Notes under the pieces: model-generated
Told to the model about the DNA's origin: nothing
What the model saw: only the letters and a program-made list of their open reading frames with translations
The model's database searches: none
In this document: one piece after another, positions 12,749 to 22,900 of the stretch
Numbering within the stretch: position 1 is the stretch's first letter
Layout: the number at the start of each line of letters is the position of its first letter
Source: Mixophyes australis
Lineage: Eukaryota > Chordata > Amphibia > Anura > Limnodynastidae
DNA length: 64,000 nucleotides
Assembly (NCBI GenBank): GCA_036250195.1
Contig: JAVHZZ010000010.1
Coordinates: 107,870,278 to 107,934,277, forward strand
Direction of reading: 5' to 3'
Made by a program: the position numbers and the translations under genes

Positions 12749-13220
12749 CAGGGCCCTCTTAATAACATTATGGGCCCCCGGGCAAAGCAGTGCACCGGGG
12801 CCCCTATATATATATACATATATATCACTTTCTTTCAGCCATCAGCGTCCCTTTAAATAAAAAATTTAAAAAAAACCTTAACTTACATTTTAATCGGCTT
12901 ATTCTCCTCTTCACTTTTCTTCAGTCACTTCTGCTGCCTGCTGAATGCTGTTTTTCGCGCGGGGGACTCCTCCTTGCTGTGCTCCGCAATGGATGTCGGG
13001 CGTGATGATGTCACGCCCGACATGCACTGCGAGTGCCACACGGAGGAGGAGACCAGGGAGGGAGCCGGATTGCCAGCTGACCGCAAGGTAAGTATCTCCT
13101 CTCTTTTCTGGGGGGGGGGGGAAAGATTATTTTTTTTTTGCAGCGCTGCCTCGACAGGCCCCCTGGGCTGCAGGGCCCCTGGGCACCTGCCCATTGTGCC
13201 CAATGGGAGAGACGGCCCTG
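12749..13220. mobile_element. hAT-like MITE, copy 1 of a tandem pair
   Basis: It starts CAGGGCCCTCTTAATAAC and ends GAGACGGCCCTG, giving short inverted ends of the CAGGGCCRTCT type. Both ends carry sequence on the pattern GGGCAAAGCAGTGCACCGGG and TGCCCATTGTGCCC. A perfect 13-bp-arm hairpin lies at 12993-13023 (ATGTCGGGCGTGA, loop TGATG, then the complement). There is no transposase. It is followed after 17 bp by a second, shorter copy. Confidence 0.75.
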
Positions 13221-13237
13221 CCATGACTGCGTAGTCT

Positions 13238-13523
13238 CAGGGCCATCTTAACAACCTTATGTGCCCCCGGGCAAAGCAGTGCACCGGGGTCCCTAGATAT
13301 AGATATAGATATAGATATATAGATGTATACAGATACAGATATAGATATAGATATATAGAGATATAGATAGATGTACTTGTTCAGTGACCCTTGTAGGGTT
13401 TTTTGCATGTTTTTTTCTTTTGCAGGATTATTTATTCTCATTAAGAGCCGTGCCTATGGGGCCCCCTTGTCTGTGGGGCCGCCGGGCAGCTGCCCATCGT
13501 GCCCAATGGAAAAGATGGCCCTG
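13238..13523. mobile_element. hAT-like MITE, copy 2 of a tandem pair
   Basis: It starts CAGGGCCATCTTAACAACC and ends GATGGCCCTG, clearly the same family as copy 1. The interior is replaced or shortened to a GATATA-type simple repeat (about 13290-13375). The GATGTC hairpin of copy 1 is missing. Its right edge abuts the shared 8-bp duplication. Confidence 0.75.
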
Positions 13524-13531
13524 CTAATGTT
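13524..13531 (+). repeat. 8-bp target-site duplication, right copy
   Basis: An exact CTAATGTT match to 12741-12748. Confidence 0.85.
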
Positions 13532-14640
13532 TAATTTAGAGTTGCAACTCAAGTACGGTAAAGGTGTTCATAAGCAGCTCTGATTGGTTACTTGCTGACA
13601 GGAACCCTGACAGACATTAGCACGGCAGTTGCGCTGGGAGCGAGGAGCGCGTCGGATACGTTTAGGGAGATACAACAGGAATTAGGTGAGCAATATAGAA
13701 TGAAGACAATGAGGGACTGGTTGAGTCTTTATTTCAAATAAAGGGATTTTATTATGGTGTCAGTGTGTTTAATTCTTAGCAGTTTATTGTGGTGAACTAC
13801 AAGTCCCAGCAGGACCTAGATACCAGGGCATGCTGGCGCTTATAGTTCCAAACAGTAGCTCGCTGGAACCTGTAGTGCCAAATACTAAAATACTATTATA
13901 CATTACCATAACACTTACCTCCCAATGGTCCCGATTTTGGAGGGACAACTGGATTCGCGGACCGCAAAAGGGGTGGGGCTTAACCGGAAAGCGCGCAGTG
14001 GTTTTCTTACAGTTAACCATTTGTGGGCTGACTTCATGCAGACATGTAATAAGATGACCATAGATGAAAGACATAATACATGTAATATACAGTAATCTAT
14101 ACGCTATCTGCTTGTTTATATGTTTGAGCTGCAGTTGTATTTATGTGACAGTTCCACTGTCAGACTTTTGGTTCACACGTTGTCCACAGATAGGGAACAT
14201 AATCTATTTTATACCTATTGAGTTAACTGGACCAGTTTTGTTTTGCAGACATGAACCTGATGTGTGTATAAGTCACCCGTGGTCATCTGTTCAACCTTCA
14301 CATCTGTCCCATAATTTCATAAAACATAATTATGCAGTAAATAGAAGCTTTGGGAGTTGTTCTGTTGCTGGGTGATTAATTGGATGTAATTCTGTGTCAC
14401 GTACCTCAGGTAGCTGTAGGGAAGCTGGTGATCAGGTTTTATCATTAATATTACGCTTTATATATAAAGTGGCAACATATTATATAGTGTTGTATATTGG
14501 GGGAATTAGGAGATTACAACCTAGAATGTTTGGGAAAGACTTGATACATTAGGAATAATAATTGTAACTGTTGGTGGGGAGAGTGTGAGTGGCTGCTGTA
14601 AATTGGGATAAGAACAGGGATTATAGAGAAAGGGGAGGGG
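13532..14640. other. Intergenic sequence with a foldback-repeat remnant
   Basis: Around 13793-13915 the motif ACTACAAGTCCCAGCA and inverted relatives suggest a decayed foldback MITE related to the one at 26203. Nothing else is recognised up to 14640. Confidence 0.4.
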
Positions 14641-14644
14641 GGTA

Positions 14645-14962
14645 CAGGGGCAAACGCAGGATTTGCAGAGGGGGATTTCCACCCCACCCCACCAGTGGGC
14701 GTGGCCAGCATCCATGGGGGCGTAGCTATAATTTTAGAGAGTACTTGGCTGCTCTCCAACTCTCCCTCTCCCCATAATATACATGGGCAATGCTGCGTGC
14801 ACTACTGTTAGGTACACGCAGCTCTCTCTTTTCGTGCAGAACCATGTGAAGCGGGGGCAGGGTTCAACCACCTCAATTATACAGTGCCTCAGGCTTGGAG
14901 GGGGGTTTCCAGGCACTAGGAACCCCCCCCCCCCCCCCCCCCCCCCCTCAGTTTGCCTATGG
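14645..14962. mobile_element. Probable hAT-like MITE with poly-C tract
   Basis: The left part (CAGGGGCAAACGCAGGATTT) is mirrored on the right by a poly-C run (about 14928-14947) followed by CTCAGTTTGCCTATG, giving loosely complementary ends. This layout, with GGGG/CCCC tracts just inside the ends, resembles the element at 46674-46970. Exact ends and duplication were not resolved. Confidence 0.45.
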
Positions 14963-15008
14963 GCTCTGCTTTTTAAAGAATAAAGACATTAGACGTCTGC
15001 ACTCACTG

Positions 15009-15816
15009 GGCTTTATTCACTAAGGAAAGTAAATGCCAATACGTGCCGTATTTTGCGCAAAATCACTCTACGCATGCCCAAAACAAACCATTTGCGAGAG
15101 AGCACCGTTCAATTAGTCTTCAAGCACAAAGGACCCTTATTACAGCCTAGGTTTTCATTGGCAGAAAGAGGAGGGGACTGGACATATGCACGTAGGCACT
15201 GTACAGTCGGGGCGTATACACGTAGTCAGTGTACAGTCAGGGCGTATGCACGTAGTCAGTGTACAGTAAGGGCGTATACACGTAGTCAGTGTACAGTAAG
15301 GGCGTATACACGTAGTCAGTGTACAGTAATTACGTGCCGAGCTGGAGCGCACGCAGCAGCGTCTGATTCAAGCTTTGGGCATCTCTCAGGTACGTGTTTT
15401 TCTGTCGGACCACTGGCACCAGCTACAGGTCAGGTGTAAGTGCTGATTACTAGTGATGACGGCTGTGTATACAGATAGGACATGTCTTTGTATCAGGAGC
15501 AACTATAAAAATGCACTTTATGTATAGGACACATTACAAGCATCCTGATAAATGTATTTTATGGAGAGAAAAAAAAGGCTTTTTTTAATGTTTTTCATAA
15601 CCAACTATATTATTAACAAGTGACATTAATTGTGAGCTTTCTTTTGTGACTTTATATCCCACATATGTACTGGACGTATCCCGCAGTGTCTGTTAGAGCG
15701 GACCTAGACCCGTATAGATCACCAGACGTATCTTCACATCCGCTCCTTGTTGAATACGGACATGTGTTGTTTTTTTTAAATACGTTTGTTTCGCATGCTG
15801 TAATGAATCCGGCCAC
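15009..15816 (+). mobile_element. TIR-type repeat, family also at 55 kb and 57 kb
   Basis: The left end GGGCTTTATTCACTAA is loosely inverted at the right (TGTAATGAATCCGGCC). Internal sequence (CACTGGCACCAGCTACAGG, then TAGTGATGACGGCTGTGTAT) recurs on the minus strand in the 57.0-57.6 kb copy and, more diverged, at about 55.2-55.7 kb on the plus strand. There is no coding capacity; the open frame at 15053-15439 runs through the internal tandem repeat. Terminal duplication was not resolved. Confidence 0.6.
15185..15330. repeat. 30-bp tandem repeat inside the 15-kb element
   Basis: About five copies of a 30-bp unit with CGTATACACGTAGTCAGTGT and ACAGTAAGGG. The related 57-kb copy has only one corresponding CAATGTACAGTAAGGG segment, so the expansion is specific to this copy. 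Confidence 0.85.
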
Positions 15817-17419
15817 CATGTGCTAACTGGGGTGCGAGAAGGGGTCGCCCAATACCGTATAAACAAAAATCAATGATATTCTGATCTCACCAAATACACA
15901 ATTCATGCTGTTCTAACTACTTTTTTTTTATATTAAAAACAGGGAATGTTAGTTCTGCATATTTCAATATAAGTTAAGCTGAATAATTTTTGTTTTATAG
16001 AATTATGTTTTTATGGTCAATGAAATATTGTAAAGGTTGAGAAGAGTCTATTTGGGAGTAGTAGAGATTTATATAGATGTTTGTAGCCAATCATGGGATG
16101 AGTTTATGAAAGAGGATCCATTAGAAGGTCACTGGGTAAGGTCAGACATATAGATGGGACTGGAACTAAGAGGTATGGCTCAGGACTTGGAATTTAATTC
16201 TGAAGTTTCTGAAAAGATATTAAAGGGATTGACAGAGAGTGGCAGCAGATGAGGAAGTAAAGATGAGTCTTAATGCAGGATCCATGTTTGATTATCTTGT
16301 CACTGGCAGACCAGACAGACAGATGTTGCAATAGTCAAAGTGGGAAATTATAAAGGTGTAGATCAGAGGTTTGGTGGCATCTAGTGGAGGAAAGGACATT
16401 TTAGGAGATGTTGTGCAGGTGGAAGTGGCATGACTTCATCGGGAAGTGGTTTGAAATATTATTGAGAAAATATAATTAGTTGCTGTTATCTATGGTGGAC
16501 TTTGACACATCCATGAGTAGACGACTGATAGATAGATTGAGATGTTGACTAATATAGAAAGAGTGAGCTCAGGGCTGTACAAGTGATACTGGAGCTTGTA
16601 TCAGTTTTCCAAAGGAAGTGTTGGAAACGGGGAGTTGTAGAGGGCAGAGGACAGTCCTTGGGGTACCCCCCCCCCCCCCCAGAGAACGTGGTGGACGGAG
16701 GAGGTGTAACATCACAGCACTGTACAGAGAATATTTAATCATTGAGAAAGACACAGCCTGTGAAATTGGGATTTGTACTTTCATAACCTTTGTGGCACTG
16801 GGGGTGTAAATTTCAAGTTTGGGAAGGAGGATCCCAAGGACCCAAAGTGCAGAGGTAAGTGGCCGTGGCAGGGGTACAGTGTTGGCAGGTGAGAAGGGCT
16901 AACATCAGAGTCAGTTTTGCAATTTGGTTTCTGCAGGATTTAAATCCAGGTGCTGAAGTCCAGCTCTCCGTTCCCCATTCAGTCATCATCCCTGGTGTAC
17001 TGTACCGTTTCCTCGTGTTACACATTTATAACTCACCATATTCACTCTACATTGAAAGTCATCTCAGACCGTCATTTCAAAAGAGAAAGTAATCTAGAAG
17101 TTGTTTATTTAAAAATGTTCTAAACCTAAAACACAAGTTACACAGGGTGCTCCGGTTACTTCCCCAAACTAATATTATAATATAATATTCATCTATATAC
17201 AAGCTGCACAGTACACAGCACTGTAGTGAATTGATAGACTCAATTATCTTGAATATTTTCCCGGCTGCCTCCACTGTGTGTAGTTCAATACATGCACAAA
17301 CCACTGTGTACAGTGTGATTTGCAATCTGAACACCAATGACTATTGGATTCAAGTTACAGTCACCATTATATGTTACTGTAGCTCTGTTACTCAAATCAT
17401 TTGTAACAAGTGTTTCCCT
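15817..17419. other. Intergenic sequence
   Basis: A poly-C run at about 16666-16680 (GTACC followed by C's). No gene, RNA or element is recognised. Confidence 0.45.
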
Positions 17420-17793
17420 TAAGCTGGGTACACACCTATGTAACTTTACTTCAGATGCCATTTCTGTAACTAATTTACCAATGACTGAAAGTCCCGATGA
17501 CCAACAGATTCCTGTGTACACACCTACATGATTTACCTTCAGATCTGTGATCTTCATCTCTCATAACCATCTGCTGAATAGATGGTGACTGTGTACACTG
17601 TACAGATATCTGCCTACACTGCTGGTGGTGAGTGCGTGCACACTGCCACATTTTGCCAGACATCGCTCCATCGTGATTTTTAAGAAGTTTAGAAAACAAA
17701 ATCAACAGATGCGATGTGCTTTGGAACGATAACACATGATTGTGGGAGCGTACACACTAATGCAATATCTGACCTGATGAGTACACAGCTTTA
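17420..17793 (+). mobile_element. MITE with AAGCTGGGTACACAC ends, copy A
   Basis: It begins AAGCTGGGTACACACC and ends GAGTACACAGCTT, the decayed inverted end. The middle holds one copy of the segment GTACACTGTACAGATATCTG plus CTGGTGGTGAG, which is the 43-bp unit that is amplified in the copy at 40443. The right side looks shortened. Confidence 0.7.
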
Positions 17794-18359
17794 CTGTTAT
17801 ATAAGATTGAAGGACATCAATTTTGTAGGTCAGTACATTAATTTGAATAATTAGTAATCTCCATTTGCTTCCTTAATTACCAGGCAGCCAGGATTATTGC
17901 TACTTTTATATCTTGCTGAAAAACATAGTTGTTGTTCTCTGCAAATCAGTCAAAGAAGACCGGACACTTTTTAGTTATTTAATTTAAACATAGTGGTTTT
18001 TATCCTATGGAAGTGACATAAAGGACAGGTGACGCTGTTTGCAGATGTCCTGACTCCTCTACACAGCTATTTGTCTATACTCCCGGGCTGCCTCCTCTCC
18101 AGGTCACGGCTGGTCTGCTTCACAAGTGCTCATCAGTCATAGGAACAGAATAAAAGGATGTTTATAAATAATATATGTAATAAAGCTAATATTTTCCCAA
18201 TAAATGTTTTTGTGTTTTTTATTTTATTGTTGTGACCTCATAAAAATAACTTTGCAGAGACGGCTGTGAAACTTAGTAGCAGTTTTCTGGCTTGTTCTCA
18301 CAATAGTGTCCAGGTGGGAAGAGAGAAGTCTGTAATGATACCATAGAACTGTGTATAAT
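17794..18359. other. Intergenic sequence
   Basis: AT-rich unique-looking sequence. Nothing is recognised. Confidence 0.4.
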
Positions 18360-19500
18360 AATGGTGTCAGTGTTATAGTAATAAGTAGGTGCAGTTATAG
18401 TCAGTGCGGTGTTATAGTAATAAGAAGGTGCAGTTATAGTCAGTGTAGTGTTACAGTTATCAGGTGTGGTTACAGTTAGTGCAGTATTATAGTTCTTACA
18501 TGCAGTTACAGTCAGTGCAGTGTTACAGTTAGTGCAGTGTTATAGTTCTTACATGCAGTTACAGCCAGTGCAGTGTTAGTTACTGCAGTGTCATAGTTCT
18601 TTCATGCAGTTACAGCCAGTGCAGTGTTATAGTTAGTGCAGTGTTATAGTTCTTACATGCAGTTACAGCCAGTGCAGTGTTACAGTTAGTGCAGTGTTAT
18701 AGTTCTTACATGCAGTTGCAGTCAGTGCAGTGTTATAGTTAGTGCAGTATTATAGTTCTTACATGCAGTTACAGTCAGTGCAGTGTTATAGTTAGTGCAG
18801 TGTTATAGTTCTTACATGCAGTTACAGCCAGTGCAGTGTTACAGTTAGTGCAGTGTTATAGTTCTTACATGCAGTTACAGTCAGTGCAGTGTTACAGTTA
18901 GTGCAGTGTTATAGTTCTTTCATGCAGTTACAGTCAGTGCAGTGTTACAGTTAGTGCAGTGTTATAGTTCTTACATGCAGTTACAGTCAGTGCAGTGTTA
19001 TAGTTAGTGCAGTATTATAGTTCTTACATGCAGTTACAGTCAGTGCAGTGTTATAATTAGTGCAGTGTTATAGTTCTTACATGCAGTTACAGCCAGTGCA
19101 GTGTTACAGTTAGTGCAGTGTTATAGTTCTTACATGCAGTTACAGTCAGTGCAGTGTTATAGTTAGTGCAGTGTTATAGTTCTTACATGCAGTTACAGTC
19201 AGTGCAGTGTTACAGTTAGTGCAGTGTTATAGTTCTTACATGCAGTTACAGCCAGTGCAGTGTTACAGTTAGTGCAGTGTTACAGTTAGTGCAGTGTTAT
19301 AGTTCTTACATGCAGTTACAGCCAGTACAGTGTTACAGTTAGTGCAGTGTTATAGTTCTTACATGCAGTTACAGTCAGTGCAGTGTTACAGTTAGTGCAG
19401 TGTTATAGTTCTTACATGCAGTTACAGTCAGTGCAGTGTTACAGTTAGTGCAGTATTATAGTTCTTACATGCAGTTACAGTCAGTGCAGTGTTATATATT
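18360..19500. repeat. 53-bp minisatellite (left array)
   Basis: About twenty units of 53 bp with the core GCAGTTACAGTCAGTGCAGT and ATAGTTCTTACAT; the motif ATGCAGTTACAG is spaced 53 bp (18869, 18922). The first three units are diverged. The array ends in GTGTTATATATTAC, the same terminal word that closes the 32-bp array at about 21275. Confidence 0.95.
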
Positions 19501-19516
19501 ACAGTCATCCCAGCGT

Positions 19517-19520
<4 letters not shown>

Positions 19521-19572
<52 letters not shown>
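19521..19572. repeat. (TA)n microsatellite
   Basis: An uninterrupted TA dinucleotide run immediately after the 53-bp array. Confidence 0.97.
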
Positions 19573-19577
<5 letters not shown>

Positions 19578-19884
19578 ACATGTAATTAACTGACCTTGTA
19601 TAGATGATTAGTATTGGTCCTCTCATTAAAATATTCAAAAATTACATGTGGTTTAAAATTTCACTGGCTTATTCCTTGTTAATTAAAACATATATTACTG
19701 AATTGATGTAAGTCTCTTCTGATGTTCTTAAAATCTGCTGTAGTAGTCCTATGTGATTCCCCTACTCAGTACGAGACGTCTCCACCACACGAGCAGTCTG
19801 AAAAAGGGGCAAAAAATATTTTCTAGTGATTCTATTTAATCCTATCAGTATAATTATATGTGCTTACTGTTATCAGGTATTACC

Positions 19885-20530
19885 TGTATAAAGGGTCTGG
19901 TCTCTCATGCCAAAGAGAGTGCAGATCTGTCTTCTGTCTGTATATTATCATTGGGGCGTTCTGTGGATTATAGACAGAATTAAATAAACTCCTTAACTGA
20001 AGTGTAGCACTATAAACTGATATGACCATGTTCAGACTGTCCCTAAATTTAATTTGATTCACTAACAATATTCTCTCAAAAACACCATGTAAATTCCACA
20101 TGTACCATCACGTGATGCAGCATATATATCATCAACTGGTTTATAAAATGTTCTACTGTTAATTTGTCCTTCATTTATAAAATATTTAATTCCAAGAAAT
20201 GAATTTGATTCTAACTGAGCCGTGAATTTCAGATTTCTGTTGTTAATGTTGATGTAATTAGAAATGATTCCAGCGACTGTTTGCCCCCCCCTTCCAAATA
20301 AACAAAATATAGTCTGTATATAATTTCCATAGTCCAAGGCTCGCCCTGAACCTGCCACCTGCTCAAATATAATCCTCCTCCCACTTACTCATGAACAGGC
20401 TGGCATAGCTCGGGACAAAACTTGTATCCATGGCTGTTCCCTGACACTGTAGATAATATGTACCTTTAAACCACAAGAGGTTGTGGTTCAGAATAAACTG
20501 AATCTCTTCTACAATGAACTCATTCTGTGT
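19885..20530 (-). pseudogene. Decayed Penelope-like reverse transcriptase fragment
   Basis: Read on the minus strand from about 20520, the frame gives EFIVEEIQFILNHN, then QGTAMDTSFVPSYASLF followed by MSKWEE. This matches the retroelement RT motif usually written GTAMGTxFAPxYANLFM. After a frameshift near 20365 it continues with YIQTIFC, where an active enzyme has a Tyr-x-Asp-Asp core, and then with NLKFTAQLESNSFLGIKYF and TFYKPVD, typical of the fragment after the catalytic loop in Penelope-like elements. The catalytic aspartates, the N-terminus and any endonuclease domain are missing, so it is dead. It sits between two related minisatellite arrays. A different non-LTR RT lineage is possible but less likely. 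Confidence 0.72.
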
Positions 20531-20689
20531 GGTGGGTAGAGTACCTGTAGCTTGCAGTGTTGTGCACTGGGACGATTGTATTATATTTACACAATTTTTA
20601 GAGAATAAAGGGCTGCTCTAGACCCCAAGCAGCTCACACAGATCACTCTTTTGGAGAGTGCACTTGTATTACCTTATAGTGCAGTGTTA

Positions 20690-21275
20690 TAGTTATTATA
20701 TGCAGTTACAGTCAGTGCAGTGTTATAGTTATTAGATGTAATTATAGTCAGTGCAGTGTGATATTATATGCAGTTATAGTCAGTGCAGTCTTATAGTTAT
20801 TACAGTTAGTCAGTGCAATAATGCATTATATGCAGCTACAGTCAGTGCAGTGTTATATTACATGCAGTTATAGTCAGTGTAGTGTTATATTATATGCAGT
20901 TATAGTCAGTGCAGTGTTATATTATATGCAGTTATAGTCAGTACAGTGTTATATTATATGCAGTTATAGTCAGTGCAGTATTACATTATATGCAGTTATA
21001 GTCAGTACAGTGTTACATTATATGCAGTTACAGTCAGTGCAGTATTACATTATATGCAGTTATAGTCAGTGCAGTGTTACATTATATGCAGTTACAGTCA
21101 GTGCAGTGTTATATTAGATGCAGTTACAGTCAGTGCAGTGTTACATTATATGCAGTTATAGTCAGTGCAGTGTTACATTATATGCAGTTATAGTCAGTGC
21201 AGTATTACATTATATGTAGTTATAGTCAGTGCAGTATTACATTATATGCAGTTATAGTCAGTGCAGTGTTATATA
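20690..21275. repeat. 32-bp minisatellite (right array)
   Basis: About eighteen units of 32 bp with the core GCAGTTATAGTCAGTGCAGT plus GTTACATTATAT; ATGCAGTTATA recurs 32 bp apart (20958, 20990). The core is shared with the 53-bp array, so the two are branches of one satellite family. The array ends only about 50 bp before the GC box upstream of the SBF2-type exon. Confidence 0.95.
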
Positions 21276-21299
21276 TTACGGGGAGTTAGGAGTCAGTGC

Positions 21300-21487
21300 A
21301 GAGTTCTGGGCGTGTCGCAGGTTGGTAGACCCCGCCCCCAGTCTGTCTTCTCCCACGCATGCTCACTGGGCTGGAGTGTTCTGCGCTTGCGCAGTAGGCA
21401 GTAGGTTTCTGTGCCCCTTAAACATGGCCGAGCTGCTGCGGATAAGATGCTGAGGTTTCCCGTGGGAAAGGAAGATTCCGTGCAGCC
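21300..21487 (+). promoter_or_regulatory. CpG-rich promoter and 5' UTR of the SBF2-type gene
   Basis: CpG density rises sharply. A GC box (CCCCGCCCC) lies at 21330-21338. TGCGCTTGCGCA at 21382-21393 matches the NRF1 consensus with one difference. AAACATGGCCG near 21421 resembles a YY1-type initiator element. There is no TATA box, as is usual for broadly expressed CpG promoters. The exact transcription start cannot be read from the sequence. Confidence 0.65.
21424..21453 (+). CDS. Upstream ORF (9 codons) in the SBF2-type leader
   Basis: ATG GCC GAG opens a 9-codon frame ending in TGA. The start has A at -3 and G at +4, a strong context. It closes 34 nt before the main ATG at 21488. If transcription starts upstream of 21424 it could lower initiation at the main start. 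If transcription starts at the YY1-like site it might be skipped or lie at the extreme 5' end. There is no evidence that the peptide is functional. Confidence 0.4.
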   Translation: MAELLRIRC

Positions 21488-21542
21488 ATGGCGAGGTTGG
21501 CAGACTACTTCATAGTGGTGGGATATGACCATGAGAAGACCG
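21488..21542 (+). CDS. SBF2: First coding exon, SBF2/MTMR13 (SET-binding factor 2)
   Basis: The exon encodes MARLADYFIVVGYDHEKT plus the first base of a glycine codon and stops at a GTATGT donor (21543-21548), leaving a phase-1 intron. From memory this is the start of SBF2/MTMR13, where vertebrate proteins read the same except for Pro in place of Thr; SBF1 begins alike but then diverges. The start context is GCCATGG. SBF2 is a roughly 1,850-residue pseudophosphatase with DENN, GRAM, inactive myotubularin and PH domains. It works as a Rab exchange factor and partner of MTMR2 in endosomal phosphoinositide turnover. Only the very beginning of the DENN region is present here. Exon 2, which should begin with the rest of the Gly codon, was not found downstream, consistent with the very long first intron of this gene in other vertebrates. 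A paralogous SBF1 cannot be fully excluded from 18 residues. Confidence 0.8.
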
Positions 21543-21904
21543 GTATGTGCGGGCGGGGAGTGTACTGTTATGTGTGGGGTTGTGGGGAGAAGAGATGCTG
21601 CTGGCTGTGACACCCCTGTACCCGTTACACATGGACTCGCCCCTCTGTATCGCTGCCTCGGTTGGCACTCACTATGTGTTCCAGGGAGGGGTGCTAGGTT
21701 TCTCTGTCCCCCTTATCAGCCACTACCCCGTGTTTTGTAAGTTGGGAATGTCTCCCTCCCCTAAATGTCACATCCTGAGTGACGCAGCGGGGGATGTCCT
21801 CTCCCTCTACAATCCTGAGCAAGTCAAATCACAGACATAGGGAATAGCATTTAGTATCAAACATTTGGGAGGGGGCATCTGTGAGGATCAGGTTATGCTG
21901 CTGA

Positions 21905-22900
21905 TGGGTCAACGCTTACGCAGCGCAAGCCGGCCCATCAGCTCAGCGCCCATGCAGCGCAAGCGCAGTGGGGGTTGGTTTGCGCTGCGTGGACACTGAG
22001 CTGGTGGGTCAGCTTGCGCTGCGTGGGCTTCGAGCTGGTGGGTTGGCTTGCGCTGCGTGGGTGACCAGCTGATGGGTCGGCTTGCGCTGCGTGGGTGCCC
22101 AGCTGATGGGTCGGCTTGCGCTGCGTGTGCGCCCAGCTGATGGGTCGGCTTGCGCTGCGTGGGCGCCCAGCTGATGGGTCGGCTTGGGCTGCGTGTGCGC
22201 CCAGCTGATGGGTCGGCTTGCGCTGCGTGGGCGCCCAGCTGATGGGTCGGCTTGGGCTGCGTGTGCGCCCAGCTGATGGGTCGGCTTGGGCTGCGTGTGC
22301 GCCCAGCTGATGGGTCGGCTTGGGCTGCGTGGGCGCCCAGCTGATGGGTCGGCTTGAGCTGATGGGTCGGCTTGGGCTGCGTGGGCGCCGAGCTGATGGG
22401 TCGGCTTGGGCTGCGTGGGCGCCGAGCTGATGGGTCGGCTTGGGCTGCGTGGGCGCCGAGCTGATGGGTCGGCTTGGGCTGCGTGGGCGCCGAGCTGATG
22501 GGTCGGCTTGGGCTGCGTGGGCGCCGAGCTGATGGGTCGGCTTGGGCTGCGTGGGCGCCGAGCTGATGGGTCGGCTTGGGCTGCGTGGGCGCCGAGCTGA
22601 TGGGTCGGCTTGGGCTGCGTGGGCGCCGAGCTGATGGGTCGGCTTGGGCTGCGTGGGCGCCGAGCTGATGGGTCGGCTTGGGCTGCGTGGGCGCCGAGCT
22701 GATGGGTCGGCTTGGGCTGCGTGGGCGCCGAGCTGATGGGTCGGCTTGGGCTTGCTTGGGCGCCGAGCTGATGGGTCGGCTTGGGCTGCGTGGGCGCCGA
22801 GCTGATGGGTCGGCTTGGGCTGCATGGGCGCCGAGCTGATGGGTCGGCTTGGGCTTGCTTGGGCACCGAGCTGATGGGTCGGCTTGGGCTGCGTAAGCCC
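21905..22900. repeat. 34-bp GC-rich minisatellite with EGR1-type sites
   Basis: About 28 units of 34 bp built on GCTGATGGGTCGGCTTGGGC followed by TGCGTGGGCGCCGA (for example AGCTGA at 22391 and 22425). The leftmost units are diverged (TTGCGCTGCGTGGG). Fifteen units contain an exact GCGTGGGCG. All three minus-strand frames stay open for about 1 kb, because a 34-bp unit shifts frame each time and contains no stop on that strand. The frames read as permutations of one 34-residue repeat and are not taken as genes. The array starts about 360 bp into the putative intron 1. Confidence 0.95.

Noticed and set aside
15053..15439. 128-codon plus-strand frame
   Set aside because: It runs through the 30-bp tandem repeat of a non-coding TIR element, giving a VRAYTRSQCT-type repeat.
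1..21300. Adrenomedullin (ADM), the divergent neighbour of SBF2 in human
   Set aside because: No minus-strand frame resembles the ADM precursor here. It may lie further upstream, or synteny may differ.
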